Positions 30,994 through 40,086 of a stretch of DNA of 64,000 nt are shown here, one piece after another. The number at the start of each line of letters is the position of its first letter. Within the stretch, counting starts at the first letter, position 1. The notes under the pieces are model-generated. The model was not told where the DNA came from. It saw nothing but the letters and a program-made list of their open reading frames with translations, and searched no databases. The stretch is from Mesostigma viride (lineage: Eukaryota; Streptophyta; Mesostigmatophyceae; Mesostigmatales; Mesostigmataceae): contig RPFO01000359.1 of NCBI GenBank assembly GCA_009746045.1, forward strand, positions 1,034,649-1,098,648. Reading direction: 5' to 3'. The translations under genes and the position numbers were made by a program.

Positions 30994-33734
30994 ACGCCAC
31001 TCCCCCCCTTCTTCACCAGTGTGGCCTCCATGCCCACAAACAGGAGAGGCTCATTCTCCACCTGCCATTGCTCCCTACCCAGAGGAAACTTGGACTTAAT
31101 GATGGAGATCAGCTCCTTAAGCCACGACGTGGGAGCTATCAGATGTAGGTCATCCCCGTGCAGCGAAGCATACACTGGTAGGCCTTCCCATTGCCCCAGA
31201 AACAGACAGGGGTCTACAGGAGAAACCTTCAAGTTGCAATGCTCCTTCAGGAAACGGTTGAGAGTCTCCCTCCAGATTATTGGACTTGACCTCAGGCCCT
31301 CCAGGCCCTTGAGGATTTTAAGGAACTCAGTGTGAATGTCCCTTTTCCATACAGCAGGCACCCTGACATAGAAAGGCGTCTTGCCCTCCCACTTTTCCTG
31401 TGCCACATCTGCATCCCCCTCCAGAAATGCCCTCTTGAAGTCTACCACCACTGAGCCATAGTCCAAGCCCTTGTTGAGAAGGCCTAGAAATACACACAGC
31501 AGCAGCCTCCAAGTGTCATGCAGCATGCCAGGGGTATACAACTCCTCAGCGGTGCACTCACCAGTACCCTTGAACTCATTCAGTACTGGCCTGACGTGTG
31601 GTACCTTGACCCCGTCCACCTCCTTCATCTTGATGACAAACTTGAGCTTGAGTAGACGTCGTGCAGGAGGCAGGTCATTGACAGGTTCCACGCATTTCTT
31701 GGAGATCCAGTCCTCCCCAGATTTAATCAGACCCAGTGTGACCTGGGGACACATAATGGGAGAGGACATGAGCTTCACCAGGCCTTGGTAGTTTATAGGG
31801 CTGTGTCCAGCAAGTGAGTGAGGACCAATGCCCAAACTGCTTGGATGACTAGCAGCTGGCAATATGAGGTCATCAACCAAGGGCTCCTGCCCCTGGCACA
31901 CTTGCACACGCTTAACCGTCCTGGTTACTGCACGTGATAGGTGAGTGGTCCTGAAATTAATCAGTGGGACCTGACCAGCCCCTTCCTTAGTCAGGAGAGA
32001 GGACGTGATCACTACCCCATCCTGGCATAGGAAATTCTGCCCCAGAAGAGCAGGTCCCTGATAGCCCTCCAAGACACAAAAAGCAGTGTCCTGTCCAAGG
32101 ATAGGAATGGATACCTCACCCAGTACCTTCACGTGTACCCCGCCACTGAAGTCAGACACAAACTGATAGCTGGGTTCAGTCATGCTGTACCCTGCTGCAG
32201 CTCTGGTCCCAATGATGGAAACCTGAGAATTAGTGTCTACCTCTAAGGCAGTGTCCAGCCCCAGATTGCCATGCCACCTGAGCTTGGCTACCTTGGGCTG
32301 CTTCTTGGCCCTTTGCAGAGCCCCAATTAATCCAGCCAAACTTGTCCCCCTGGGCTTGGTTAGAGCCTTGGGCTTGACAGTTGACTCCCCAGCTGTTGAC
32401 CTTGCAGCCTGTTCAACAGGTACCTCTGCAACCTGGCCAGGGCTGACAGATTCCCCTGCAACAGATGTGGTCGTTGCATCAGTGATGTCACTTGGGACCT
32501 GAAAATCCTGCAGGTCCTGTGAGCCTTGTGCCTGACTGCCCTCATTCATCAGGTTAGGCTTGACATATGACCAACTCAGCCGGTGCACATGCTTTGGTTC
32601 GTCCTCCATGCTGACCAAGCATGCGTGGCTAGCTTCATCAACCTGGGTAACCACCCCAGGACTCCAGCTACCACGTTTGCCATAAAGGCTAGGTTCCTTC
32701 CAAGCTAGGACCTTCTGACCCACTTGTGGCTCCAGCATCTTCCAACCCCGGTCCTTCTCCCTCAGCTTGGCAAAGGTGACATGTGCAGCATGTTTCCAGC
32801 CCTCCAGCACATGTGGTGGGCACAGGCCATGATATAGACCCATTGGGCTGACAGCAACTCCATCATAGTAGAAGTTAACCCTGCTGTTCAGCTGCTGCTC
32901 CACGTTCCTCAGCCATGCACTCCTGACAAGTGCAGGTGCAGATAAGGGTACCCAGTCTTCAGAGATAATCAATTTCTTGACCTCCTGGATTGCCCTCTCT
33001 ATAGCACCCTGCTGCCCATGAGCCTCCCTAGGTGTAACCAGCAACTCAGGAAGGGTGGGATCACCCTTGAGATGCTGAAACTGCATGTCCACCTGGATCC
33101 TTGTGGTAGGAAACTTGGCTCTTACATTCTGCAGGGCAGCCAGCAAGTACCTGTTCTTCATAGAAGGTAAATGCTCCAGCACCTTGTATTTTGTGTACCT
33201 GTCCACGCACACCAACAGTTGCATGCCCCTGATGTGTTGGATATCACACTGCAGATCACCAATGCTCTGAGGTATAGCTTTGGCATGTGATTTCCTGGGC
33301 TTGTTGGAGGACAACTGGCACTTACACCGTGAGGCAGCTTGCTGACACGCCTTAAGAAGGGGTGCCCTGCCCATACGGAAGGCAAAGTTGTTTGACAGAG
33401 AAGTGGCATGCCCAAACATGTTGTGGATTCGGGCACCCAACTCCTGGTACACAGAGGAAGCAGTCCCTGGCACAGTCAGGACTGTGCTGTCAGGTTGTCC
33501 AGCATCACCATGCTGTCTTCCATCCTGTTCTGACTCAGAGTCTGAGTCACCCTGCTCATGCCCAACACCTGGACCGCCAGCAGGGACCACATGCATACCA
33601 CCAGAGGCCTTCACACCCCTCTGTGGTTGTACATTGGTTTCTCTCAAAATGAGAGGTCCACCCTCGTGCCCAGCACAAGGATGCATGGGGTCAGACATTC
33701 TTACAGCTGCACCAGCTGTCAAGGACGTCTTCAT
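30906..33734 (-). CDS. Integrase - protease - reverse transcriptase polyprotein, element 2
   Basis: 942 codons in one uninterrupted frame, which shows the domain order best. Zinc region with IHNMFGHATSLS near residue 106. Integrase with Asp in DLQCDIQHIRG, Asp in RIQVDMQFQ and Glu in GQQGAIERAIQEVK, 29 residues after the second Asp. Protease near residue 500: LEVDTNSQVSIIG, HVKVLGEVSIPILGQ and GPALLGQNFL. RT: KVPHVRPVLNEFKGTG, VVDFKRAFLEGD, KGLEGLRSSPIIW, SPVDPCLF and LHGDDLHLIAP near residue 860. The frame is the same as gag (34598-33876), separated from it by one TGA and 47 open codons. The last residues after MEATL are out of frame. Confidence 0.9.
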   Translation of the reverse strand: MKTSLTAGAAVRMSDPMHPCAGHEGGPLILRETNVQPQRGVKASGGMHVVPAGGPGVGHEQGDSDSESEQDGRQHGDAGQPDSTVLTVPGTASSVYQELGARIHNMFGHATSLSNNFAFRMGRAPLLKACQQAASRCKCQLSSNKPRKSHAKAIPQSIGDLQCDIQHIRGMQLLVCVDRYTKYKVLEHLPSMKNRYLLAALQNVRAKFPTTRIQVDMQFQHLKGDPTLPELLVTPREAHGQQGAIERAIQEVKKLIISEDWVPLSAPALVRSAWLRNVEQQLNSRVNFYYDGVAVSPMGLYHGLCPPHVLEGWKHAAHVTFAKLREKDRGWKMLEPQVGQKVLAWKEPSLYGKRGSWSPGVVTQVDEASHACLVSMEDEPKHVHRLSWSYVKPNLMNEGSQAQGSQDLQDFQVPSDITDATTTSVAGESVSPGQVAEVPVEQAARSTAGESTVKPKALTKPRGTSLAGLIGALQRAKKQPKVAKLRWHGNLGLDTALEVDTNSQVSIIGTRAAAGYSMTEPSYQFVSDFSGGVHVKVLGEVSIPILGQDTAFCVLEGYQGPALLGQNFLCQDGVVITSSLLTKEGAGQVPLINFRTTHLSRAVTRTVKRVQVCQGQEPLVDDLILPAASHPSSLGIGPHSLAGHSPINYQGLVKLMSSPIMCPQVTLGLIKSGEDWISKKCVEPVNDLPPARRLLKLKFVIKMKEVDGVKVPHVRPVLNEFKGTGECTAEELYTPGMLHDTWRLLLCVFLGLLNKGLDYGSVVVDFKRAFLEGDADVAQEKWEGKTPFYVRVPAVWKRDIHTEFLKILKGLEGLRSSPIIWRETLNRFLKEHCNLKVSPVDPCLFLGQWEGLPVYASLHGDDLHLIAPTSWLKELISIIKSKFPLGREQWQVENEPLLFVGMEATLVKKGGSGVCCWWGATIIKRPSLASFLQSSHRHCVPW

Positions 33735-33875
33735 AGGAACCTGTACCTCTCCAGGTGACCTGGGGCCACCATGAACCTGGAGATCACCCTCTTGTTGCCC
33801 AGATATAAAATCTGCATTGGAGCACCTGGCCTCCCCCTTGGGTGAATTAAGGTGTGTAGGGGTTGCCTCAGACAG

Positions 33876-34598
33876 TCACTGCTCCTTGTTGTCTTCTTGC
33901 TGACTGCCCTTTGAAGGCTGGCCTGCCTGGGACTTGTTGTTGTTCTTGTTGTTGTTTTTCTTGTTGCTGCCCTGGCCCTGGGTCTTCTTGAAGCTGGGAC
34001 ACTCCTTCTTGATGTGCCCCCACCCCTTGCACAGGTAGCACTGGATCTTTGACTTGCCCTGGCCTCCTCCCCCGTTGTCAGGCGCGTTACCCTGCCTGGG
34101 CTTACCACCCACCCTCCTGAACACCGACTTGGCATGTGATTGCCCGTCAGGGTCGGGTGAATGGTTGGCCTTCCGCTTGTTGTGGTTGCCCCCACGTCCT
34201 CCTTGGCTTCTGTCAGCCTCAGACGTCTTGGAGCCCCCCTGGGCACGCCCACCTGCGTGGGTAGCCTTCACAGCTGGCATTCCACCCTCAAACAGCTCCT
34301 CTGCCTCGAGTGCTTGTTTGATTATGACCTTGTAGGCCTTGAGGGTAGAGTGTGGGGCACACATGACCTTTAAAGAGCCACGTGTTGCCTTGTCCAGCCC
34401 AGAAACCTTGAGCCAGTTTGTCAGGGCTATGCTGTCAGCGACATTGAAGCCGTGAGCCCTGCCCTCCTCAACCATTTTACAATAATTGAGGAAGTTCTGG
34501 ATAAGGTCTCCCTTAACCTCCCACCCTTGGTATTTATCCTGCCAATGGATCCCCACTTTCTTCCGTTGATCCTCTAGCAGCTCCCTCAGCTCTGCCAC
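33876..34598 (-). CDS. Gag with CCHC knuckle, element 2
   Basis: 240 codons. Helical capsid-like region (NFLNYCKMVEEGRAHGFNVA; KVIIKQALEAEELFEGG), a basic Gly-rich stretch, the knuckle CYLCKGWGHIKKEC (CX2CX4HX4C) and a Lys/Asn-rich tail, ending in CAG TGA CTG. Pol follows in the same frame. The upstream part is in another frame at 34685-34981, indicating an indel around 34600-34690. Confidence 0.85.
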   Translation of the reverse strand: MAELRELLEDQRKKVGIHWQDKYQGWEVKGDLIQNFLNYCKMVEEGRAHGFNVADSIALTNWLKVSGLDKATRGSLKVMCAPHSTLKAYKVIIKQALEAEELFEGGMPAVKATHAGGRAQGGSKTSEADRSQGGRGGNHNKRKANHSPDPDGQSHAKSVFRRVGGKPRQGNAPDNGGGGQGKSKIQCYLCKGWGHIKKECPSFKKTQGQGSNKKNNNKNNNKSQAGQPSKGSQQEDNKEQ

Positions 34599-34684
34599 GT
34601 AGACTGCCCAGGCCTTGTTGGCCTTCTTGCACTCTCTAGTGAGGTCTTTAATCTGATCTGTGCACTTGCCAAAAGTCTGGCTGC

Positions 34685-34981
34685 CTATCCAGATCTGATA
34701 ATAGTTTGTACCCCGTACAAGCTTGGAAACCCCTCTAGTCCTTCCACAAACTCCTCTGCCTGCTTTGGCTTTGAGTCTGAAGTGACAGGTTGCAGCTGAT
34801 TAACAATAAGGAGACCCTGTGTGGTGAGATCATATCCAGAGACAGCATGTGTATTATTATTAATAGGCACATTGGTAATCTCGCCGGTAACCCCCACGTC
34901 ATCTACGTGAGCGGTCCCGCTACCAGCACCCCCATTATTATTCCCACTGGCTAGGCCCTTGCTACGGCGTCCCTCAGCCAT
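34685..34981 (-). CDS. Gag N-terminus, element 2 (frame-broken)
   Basis: ATG at 34981: MAEGRRSKGLASGNNNGGAG, then LLIVNQLQPVTSDSKPKQAE and EFVEGLEGFPSLYGV. Homologous in position to the start of element 1 gag. The frame is lost near 34690, upstream of the capsid-like part. Confidence 0.65.
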   Translation of the reverse strand: MAEGRRSKGLASGNNNGGAGSGTAHVDDVGVTGEITNVPINNNTHAVSGYDLTTQGLLIVNQLQPVTSDSKPKQAEEFVEGLEGFPSLYGVQTIIRSG

Positions 34982-35103
34982 GGTAAACTACACTAGCTGT
35001 GTATGGCCCTGAGCTAAGCAGCTGGAAAACAAAAGACAGGTAGATATGTACAATCTGTCAAAAAGCCGCCTGCCCCGGTGCCGACCGCGCCACCATGCCG
35101 AAT

Positions 35104-35889
35104 TCAGTCGAGACCACGAAAATCGCAGTAGTCGTAGTCGTAAATTGGATCGTTGGCGACAGGCGCAGGCGCCTCCTGGCCTTGCCCAACCTCAATCGTC
35201 ACCGGAGTTTCGATGACGATGGGGTCCAACCGACGTCCCGTCACCGGATCAATGCGGCGACGACGGCGGCGGGTGACGATGCGGAGCGGGTTGGTAAGAA
35301 TCGTTAGAAAATCCCACCCGTCCGGCGCCCACTCTCGCAATGCAGACAAGAACGCGACAAGATTGAGCAGCAATTGCCGCTCACGCGTCCGGAAGCCTCG
35401 CGACAGCAACTGCAGAATCGCAAGGTCTTGAAACAGGTTGGTCGTAATCGTCGGAATGACGCCCGAACGAACCGACAGCCAGTTAGCGAGATTGCGCTGG
35501 TAACCTGTAAGCGATGAAACCGCGTTGTCGATCTCCTCAGAGACCTCGGCAACCGCGCTGGGCGCTTGCAACCCCGCCCGGGTATGGACCTCGAAGTCCG
35601 CGAGCAAAGCTCGAATGGAATCAAGGTAATCGCGAAACCCCGAAACAATCGAAGGTTGCGGAGGCGGGGGCGGCAGTCGTAGGTTTTGCAGCAGTGCCTG
35701 CTGCTGAGCGCGTAGCTCCGCACTGGACGCTACCGCCTGGTCAACAACACGCTGCCACGCCGGATTAAGAACCGGACGATCTTCACGAACAGGAGTCGTC
35801 GAAGGACCAGCCGGAGATTCGGCGATGTCCGCTGGACTGCCCAAAATTTCAGAATCCCTCGGAATGCGGAACTCCATCGAGTCCGGCAT
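35104..35889 (-). CDS. ORF0 of Copia-like element 2 (extra ORF before gag)
   Basis: 262 codons from ATG 35889-35887, only 27 bases inside the 5' LTR. Layout: MPDSMEFRIPRDSEILGSPA, Pro-rich linker, predicted helices (DYLDSIRALLADFEVHTRAG; VSEEIDNAVSSLTGYQRNLA; TNLFQDLAILQLLSRGF; LVAFLSALREW), a run RRRRRRIDPVTGRRLDP and an acidic aromatic tail (DPIYDYDYCDFRG). No family recognised. It is intact here and has a positional partner in element 1, which argues for a real gene of this lineage. The basic run could bind nucleic acid. Confidence 0.65.
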   Translation of the reverse strand: MPDSMEFRIPRDSEILGSPADIAESPAGPSTTPVREDRPVLNPAWQRVVDQAVASSAELRAQQQALLQNLRLPPPPPQPSIVSGFRDYLDSIRALLADFEVHTRAGLQAPSAVAEVSEEIDNAVSSLTGYQRNLANWLSVRSGVIPTITTNLFQDLAILQLLSRGFRTRERQLLLNLVAFLSALREWAPDGWDFLTILTNPLRIVTRRRRRRIDPVTGRRLDPIVIETPVTIEVGQGQEAPAPVANDPIYDYDYCDFRGLD

Positions 35890-35916
35890 TTTTCTTGGTA
35901 CGAAGATTGTAATACG

Positions 35917-38258
35917 AGTTGAATGAGAGTTTACCACCGAGGGAATCCATGGCTCTTGCAGGAAAGTTGCCTTTATTATAATGAGCAAACACAGACGTAA
36001 GTCACGTCAAGTCCGAGACTGCACGTAGCACAGACGACAGGGTCGTTATGCCAAGAGAGCGTGCACGCAAGAGCTAGCGCCCCAGTGTGACCAAGTCACT
36101 CATATAGCTTGCTAGGGACGCGTCCAAGTATTCAGCTGCACTGTCACAGCTGAACTGTCAATCAATTGATTACACAGACTCTGGCACGCCTTTGGCGCGC
36201 AGATCTATCAATTGTCCATACGGCTAGTCCTGTGGACCTATCCGTACACTAGTCAGCATCAACTGTCTCATAGGTCCTGGCGCGCTACAGTGCGCCTACC
36301 TATCAATTGACCATCAAGTCCTGTACAAGTCCTGTCAACGTCCTGCGGACTATCAAAGTGACACTTGTACATCCTGTGTCCGTACGCGCCCACAGTGGCG
36401 CGCCGGGTACTGTCGGCACAGCCTAGGAAACGTCATAACTTTTACGTTCCTTAACTCGTCGTCTGTCCCTGGTCCTCTACGGAGGACTGAGTTGAACTCA
36501 GTCCTCTCTAGAGGACCGAGTTTTTGGGTTTCGTAGAAAATTCGCCCCGGTCAGAATGTTTGACAAAAAAATTCTCTCAAAATTTATTCAAATACTACGT
36601 GAAAAGATCTTTCTTGGACATATTTTTGGGATTTTTTTGGATTTGGTATGAGCGGCTAAATGTACGGTCAAAGTACAGGTGGTAAGGGTACTTTTCCACG
36701 TGAAACGCGAGTTCCGGAAATGCACGACCTAGCCATGGCGGCTCGCGCCCATGCATGCAGTTTACGTTTGCGGACGAGTTAGCTGTCCAAACTCAGGAAA
36801 TAGATTTAACATGCCGTAAAGATGATAAAAGTACATTTTTAGCTCGCGGGGATGCGATTTACCCGGTGTCGGCACTGTTCTTGCTGGAAAAAACTGCGAT
36901 ATAAGGCAGGTCGACGGAATTGATGGCTGCGCTTGCTTTCCGGCGCAATTTCAATGGCTGACAGGTTTCTTTCTACATTTTAACATGCATTGTATTAGAA
37001 TAAATTGAGTGACAGTATAGATTTGAGTATTTCAACCATTCTGTCACGTCATGGTCTATGTGCCGCAAAGTGCCACTTTTGCGGGCACCGCCTGGGCCAA
37101 GGTAACGCCAGCCGTGCCAGGTAAAGCCGGATAATCGTTGCCTCTTCGTTTCTTGATGTTCGTACATGAGTTTAAGCTTGCGAGGCGTTGTCAGGTTCAA
37201 GTATTGATGCTCTTTCTTGACCGTTGCCTGCCCTCTCCAAAACCCCCTTTTCAGATGATGTTATCAGGCATTTGCCTTGACCCAGTGTAGTTGTGCAGGG
37301 TTTTAGGAGCTGTGCAGGTTTAAACACCTTCATATATGTTAGTTATTCTTTTGCTACGTTCATACTGCATGATTTTGAGGCCACGGGCCGCGTCAAGGGT
37401 GCATTCAAGCTTTTACGGGTGAGTGAAAAGTCTTGGTGACAAACCACTGCCATCATGTGCCAGCAACTATGTTGGCCACATCATGGCAAGGCAAAACAGT
37501 TATAGCCATATCTATTGTTGTTAGAAACAATGGAAATATGCTTAACCTACCCATTATATTGGTGGTTGACACTTATAACATAACCCTTTGTTGGTAGGGT
37601 ATCCAAGCCCATTCCCTACATGCATGCATAGGCTCTCACTACATGATAAGGTATGATATACCTGAAGTATGATGATGCAAGTGTGTTGTCCTGTAATGCT
37701 TGAAGGGAAATGAGTTGATTGGGATGGTTGGTGGCCACGATGGTGTGTAGTATGACCGCACTTACATGCTAGCAAAGTTAGCAAAAGCCCCATTCCTCTC
37801 CTGAGGACTGAGAGTTTTTTAATTGTTTCAGGCAGTTGCAGTGGCCAAATCGAGCCCAGTTTTTTTCCACGTTTCAAGAACTATATTGTTTACATGCCTA
37901 TATTTTTTCTTCATGCACGAGGATTTGATTGAATTTTTCCCACTCGTTCTTATCCCGAAAAATGCAAATTCGCGAGGGGTGCCCATCGTCCGTGTAATTT
38001 TCAGGTGTTCGGGTCAAGTTTTCACATATGCAGTATTTTTGCCAACAAAATGACATCTAGTACACCCCCGATCCACATCAAACCATTTGGGATGGACCCC
38101 CCACCTAGTCGCTACACGCGGTTGAAAATTGTCAACTCAGTCCTCCTGTGAGGACTGAGTTGGGACAGACGACGAGTTAACCAAATGAGGCGTTCAAGGT
38201 GCCGTTGGAAAGAGCGTAACAATCTCTATCCATCTAACGTAAATCCTTTACGTTAACT
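35917..38258 (-). repeat. 5' LTR of Copia-like element 2, split by a TTAA DNA element
   Basis: The 616-bp LTR is present as 35917-36454 and 38181-38258 around the 36455-38176 insertion, with TTAA duplicated at 38177-38180. Confidence 0.93.
36455..38176. mobile_element. Non-autonomous DNA element with TTAA target duplication and subterminal hairpins (1722 bp)
   Basis: Inverted ends CTCGTCGTCTGTCCC / GGGACAGACGACGAG, flanked by TTAA (36451-36454; 38177-38180). The empty site is seen in the other LTR (GTTCCTTAACC near 29215). Just inside each end is a hairpin of GAGGACTGAGTT with AACTCAGTCCTC (36482-36506; 38134-38161). No transposase. The ends differ from the GGGG-type TTAA elements at 24410 and 54734. 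Confidence 0.88.
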
Positions 38259-39893
38259 CGTGGTAACCGACGGGACTCACTTGAAACGGTGCACCATCTC
38301 ACTCCTCAAGGTAATCTGCGTACCTCACCTCCTTCTCCTGTTACTGGTGGTCGCCGTCGTCCCTCACTTACCCCACCTACCTTTGAACAACGTGTCAGAT
38401 TTAGTGATGAACCCTCTTTTGCTGTGAACCAGGCCCCTGCCCCTCCTGCAACCTTGGCTCAACCCTCCAGCAGGTCCTCACTAACTAACAATGTTGCTAG
38501 GCCTCCTTCCCACCCTGTGCCTTCCATGCCTGCTTTTAACACGGGTCGTGCCTCTGCCCCTGTCGGCCCTTCTGGGCGCCCTAGTGCAGTTCCCTTTTAC
38601 CCACCTGCTTCCTGGTCCTACCCTGAGACGGCCTATGAGGCAGCCCAGGTCCCTACCCGTGTGGCTGATTTAGAAGTTAATAGTGATTTCAGCACCATGC
38701 CTCTAGATGACAGAAATTATGATCATTTTGCCTACTCCTCTCTTCGTGAGCAATATACTGTACCCTTCTCCTATGGGCACCAGCCTGAAACGGTGGCCCC
38801 TTCTAGACCCCTACCCAAGACTTTTCCTCTTCCTTCCTTCTATCCCGCTTATGTAGCAGTGGAAGATAGTGGCCCTATGGGAAAAACTGACTCTTCTAAT
38901 CCCCCTAAGCCCCCTGCTCTTCCCCTCTTTGCTAACCTTCCCAAGCTGGATGTCAAGTCTACCCCTCAACAGTTTTTCACCTTTATTATGTTGCTTACCC
39001 AGAACACAGAGTCGTGGCAGAATCATAATAGATGGCGTCTCTCTGATGCTGTATTAGTTCCTCACTATCTTACAACCTGCATTACTCCTGAGCTTGCTAA
39101 CCTCATTCAGTGTGAGTCTTTGGCCTCTCATGCCTACCCTAACTCTGTAGCAGAATTGTTTAAGCGTTTAGAGAACCATTTAGTCCCTCCTGATTCAGAT
39201 TGGCAGGATAGATTAGCCTTTGGTACCTTGCAGCAGGGTACTAAATCATTTAAGGAGTATATGAAAGAGTTTGATGCTCAGATGGTACGAATTAGGGATT
39301 TGTCGGGTGCAGAAGTACGTGCTCGCTTCCTCCAAGGCCTCAGTAGACCTTTATTACGTGAAGTCAAGCGCCAGTTCTCTGCCTACCGTTTTACTGATCT
39401 GCCCCTCAAGCATGTGCGCCAGCATCTCTTGCGAGTAGCAGATTTCTTCACCACTCCTTCTCTCCCTACCCGTTCCCGTATTAATAATATTATCCTTACC
39501 CCTGAGGAGGAGAACTCCTATGTAGAAGAATTAGATATCTGCGTTGCTGATCTATCAGCTCTTGATGTCTCTCATATCACATGCTATCATTGTAAGGAAG
39601 TAGGTCATCTTAAACGTGAGTGCCCCAAGTTCCTTTCGGGTGCTCCCCCTCATCCCGACGCTCGCCCTCCTCGTACCCCTCAGCGTGCTCCTATTCGTCC
39701 TACTTCAGGACGCATTCCCTCAGCTACCCCTAGTAGGCTGAATGCTGTGCAGGCAGGACCCCCAGGGTTCCCCTATGATAATCAGGCTCCCGCACCCTCT
39801 TCGCTCCCTCGTGACCCTCCAGCAGTGGCTTTTTCGCCAGGGTCTTCTTCGGGGTTAGTTCCTATGGATTTGGGGGGGGAGGGGGAACAGTAG
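38259..39893 (+). CDS. Gypsy gag, main part with CCHC knuckle
   Basis: Continues the ATG at 28585. A Pro/Ser-rich N-terminal half is followed by a retrotransposon gag region (QFFTFIMLLTQNTESWQNHN; HAYPNSVAELFKRLENHLV; FGTLQQGTKSFKEYMKEFDA; EVRARFLQGLSRPLLREVKR). The knuckle is CYHCKEVGHLKREC (CX2CX4HX4C), then a Pro-rich tail to TAG at 39891. Pol follows in a different frame. Confidence 0.88.
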   Translation, partial: RGNRRDSLETVHHLTPQGNLRTSPPSPVTGGRRRPSLTPPTFEQRVRFSDEPSFAVNQAPAPPATLAQPSSRSSLTNNVARPPSHPVPSMPAFNTGRASAPVGPSGRPSAVPFYPPASWSYPETAYEAAQVPTRVADLEVNSDFSTMPLDDRNYDHFAYSSLREQYTVPFSYGHQPETVAPSRPLPKTFPLPSFYPAYVAVEDSGPMGKTDSSNPPKPPALPLFANLPKLDVKSTPQQFFTFIMLLTQNTESWQNHNRWRLSDAVLVPHYLTTCITPELANLIQCESLASHAYPNSVAELFKRLENHLVPPDSDWQDRLAFGTLQQGTKSFKEYMKEFDAQMVRIRDLSGAEVRARFLQGLSRPLLREVKRQFSAYRFTDLPLKHVRQHLLRVADFFTTPSLPTRSRINNIILTPEEENSYVEELDICVADLSALDVSHITCYHCKEVGHLKRECPKFLSGAPPHPDARPPRTPQRAPIRPTSGRIPSATPSRLNAVQAGPPGFPYDNQAPAPSSLPRDPPAVAFSPGSSSGLVPMDLGGEGEQ

Positions 39894-40086
39894 GCCTGTC
39901 AGCCGGGGGTAACCTGGACAGGTCCTTAGATAGTACCCCAGATAAAAATTTTTGCCTGCCTGTTTTTATAACCTCTGTAGGAGCTGAATCTTCCCTACCA
40001 CTACGTGTGCGTCCTCTTATGTTCTTGAATGGTGGTTTAACCGTTCCCCACACTGTTGTAGACCCTTTCTTGCATGCTGATGAACT
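39894..40086 (+). other. Gag-pol junction of the Gypsy element
   Basis: About 190 bases. A frame encoding FITSVGAESSLPLRVRPLMF and HTVVDPFLHADEL runs toward the protease but ends at TGA about 40088-40090, next to the protease frame. Probably a one-base break in the protease N-terminus. Confidence 0.45.

Larger units (their letters stand above)
28683..38258 (-). mobile_element. Copia-like LTR retrotransposon, element 2 (minus strand, in Gypsy gag)
   Basis: LTRs 28683-29298 and 35917-38258. The latter holds a 1722-bp DNA element plus 4 bp of duplicated TTAA; subtracting 1726 bp gives exactly 616 bp for both LTRs. Target duplication CGTGG (28678-28682; 38259-38263). The LTRs appear to differ by a single substitution (near 29028/36262), so this is the younger of the two Copia-like copies. 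Minus-strand order is the same as in element 1: ORF0 (35889-35104), gag (34981-33876), integrase-protease-RT (33734-30906), RNase H (30993-30250). The proteins are clearly homologous to element 1 but strongly diverged. Confidence 0.93.
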
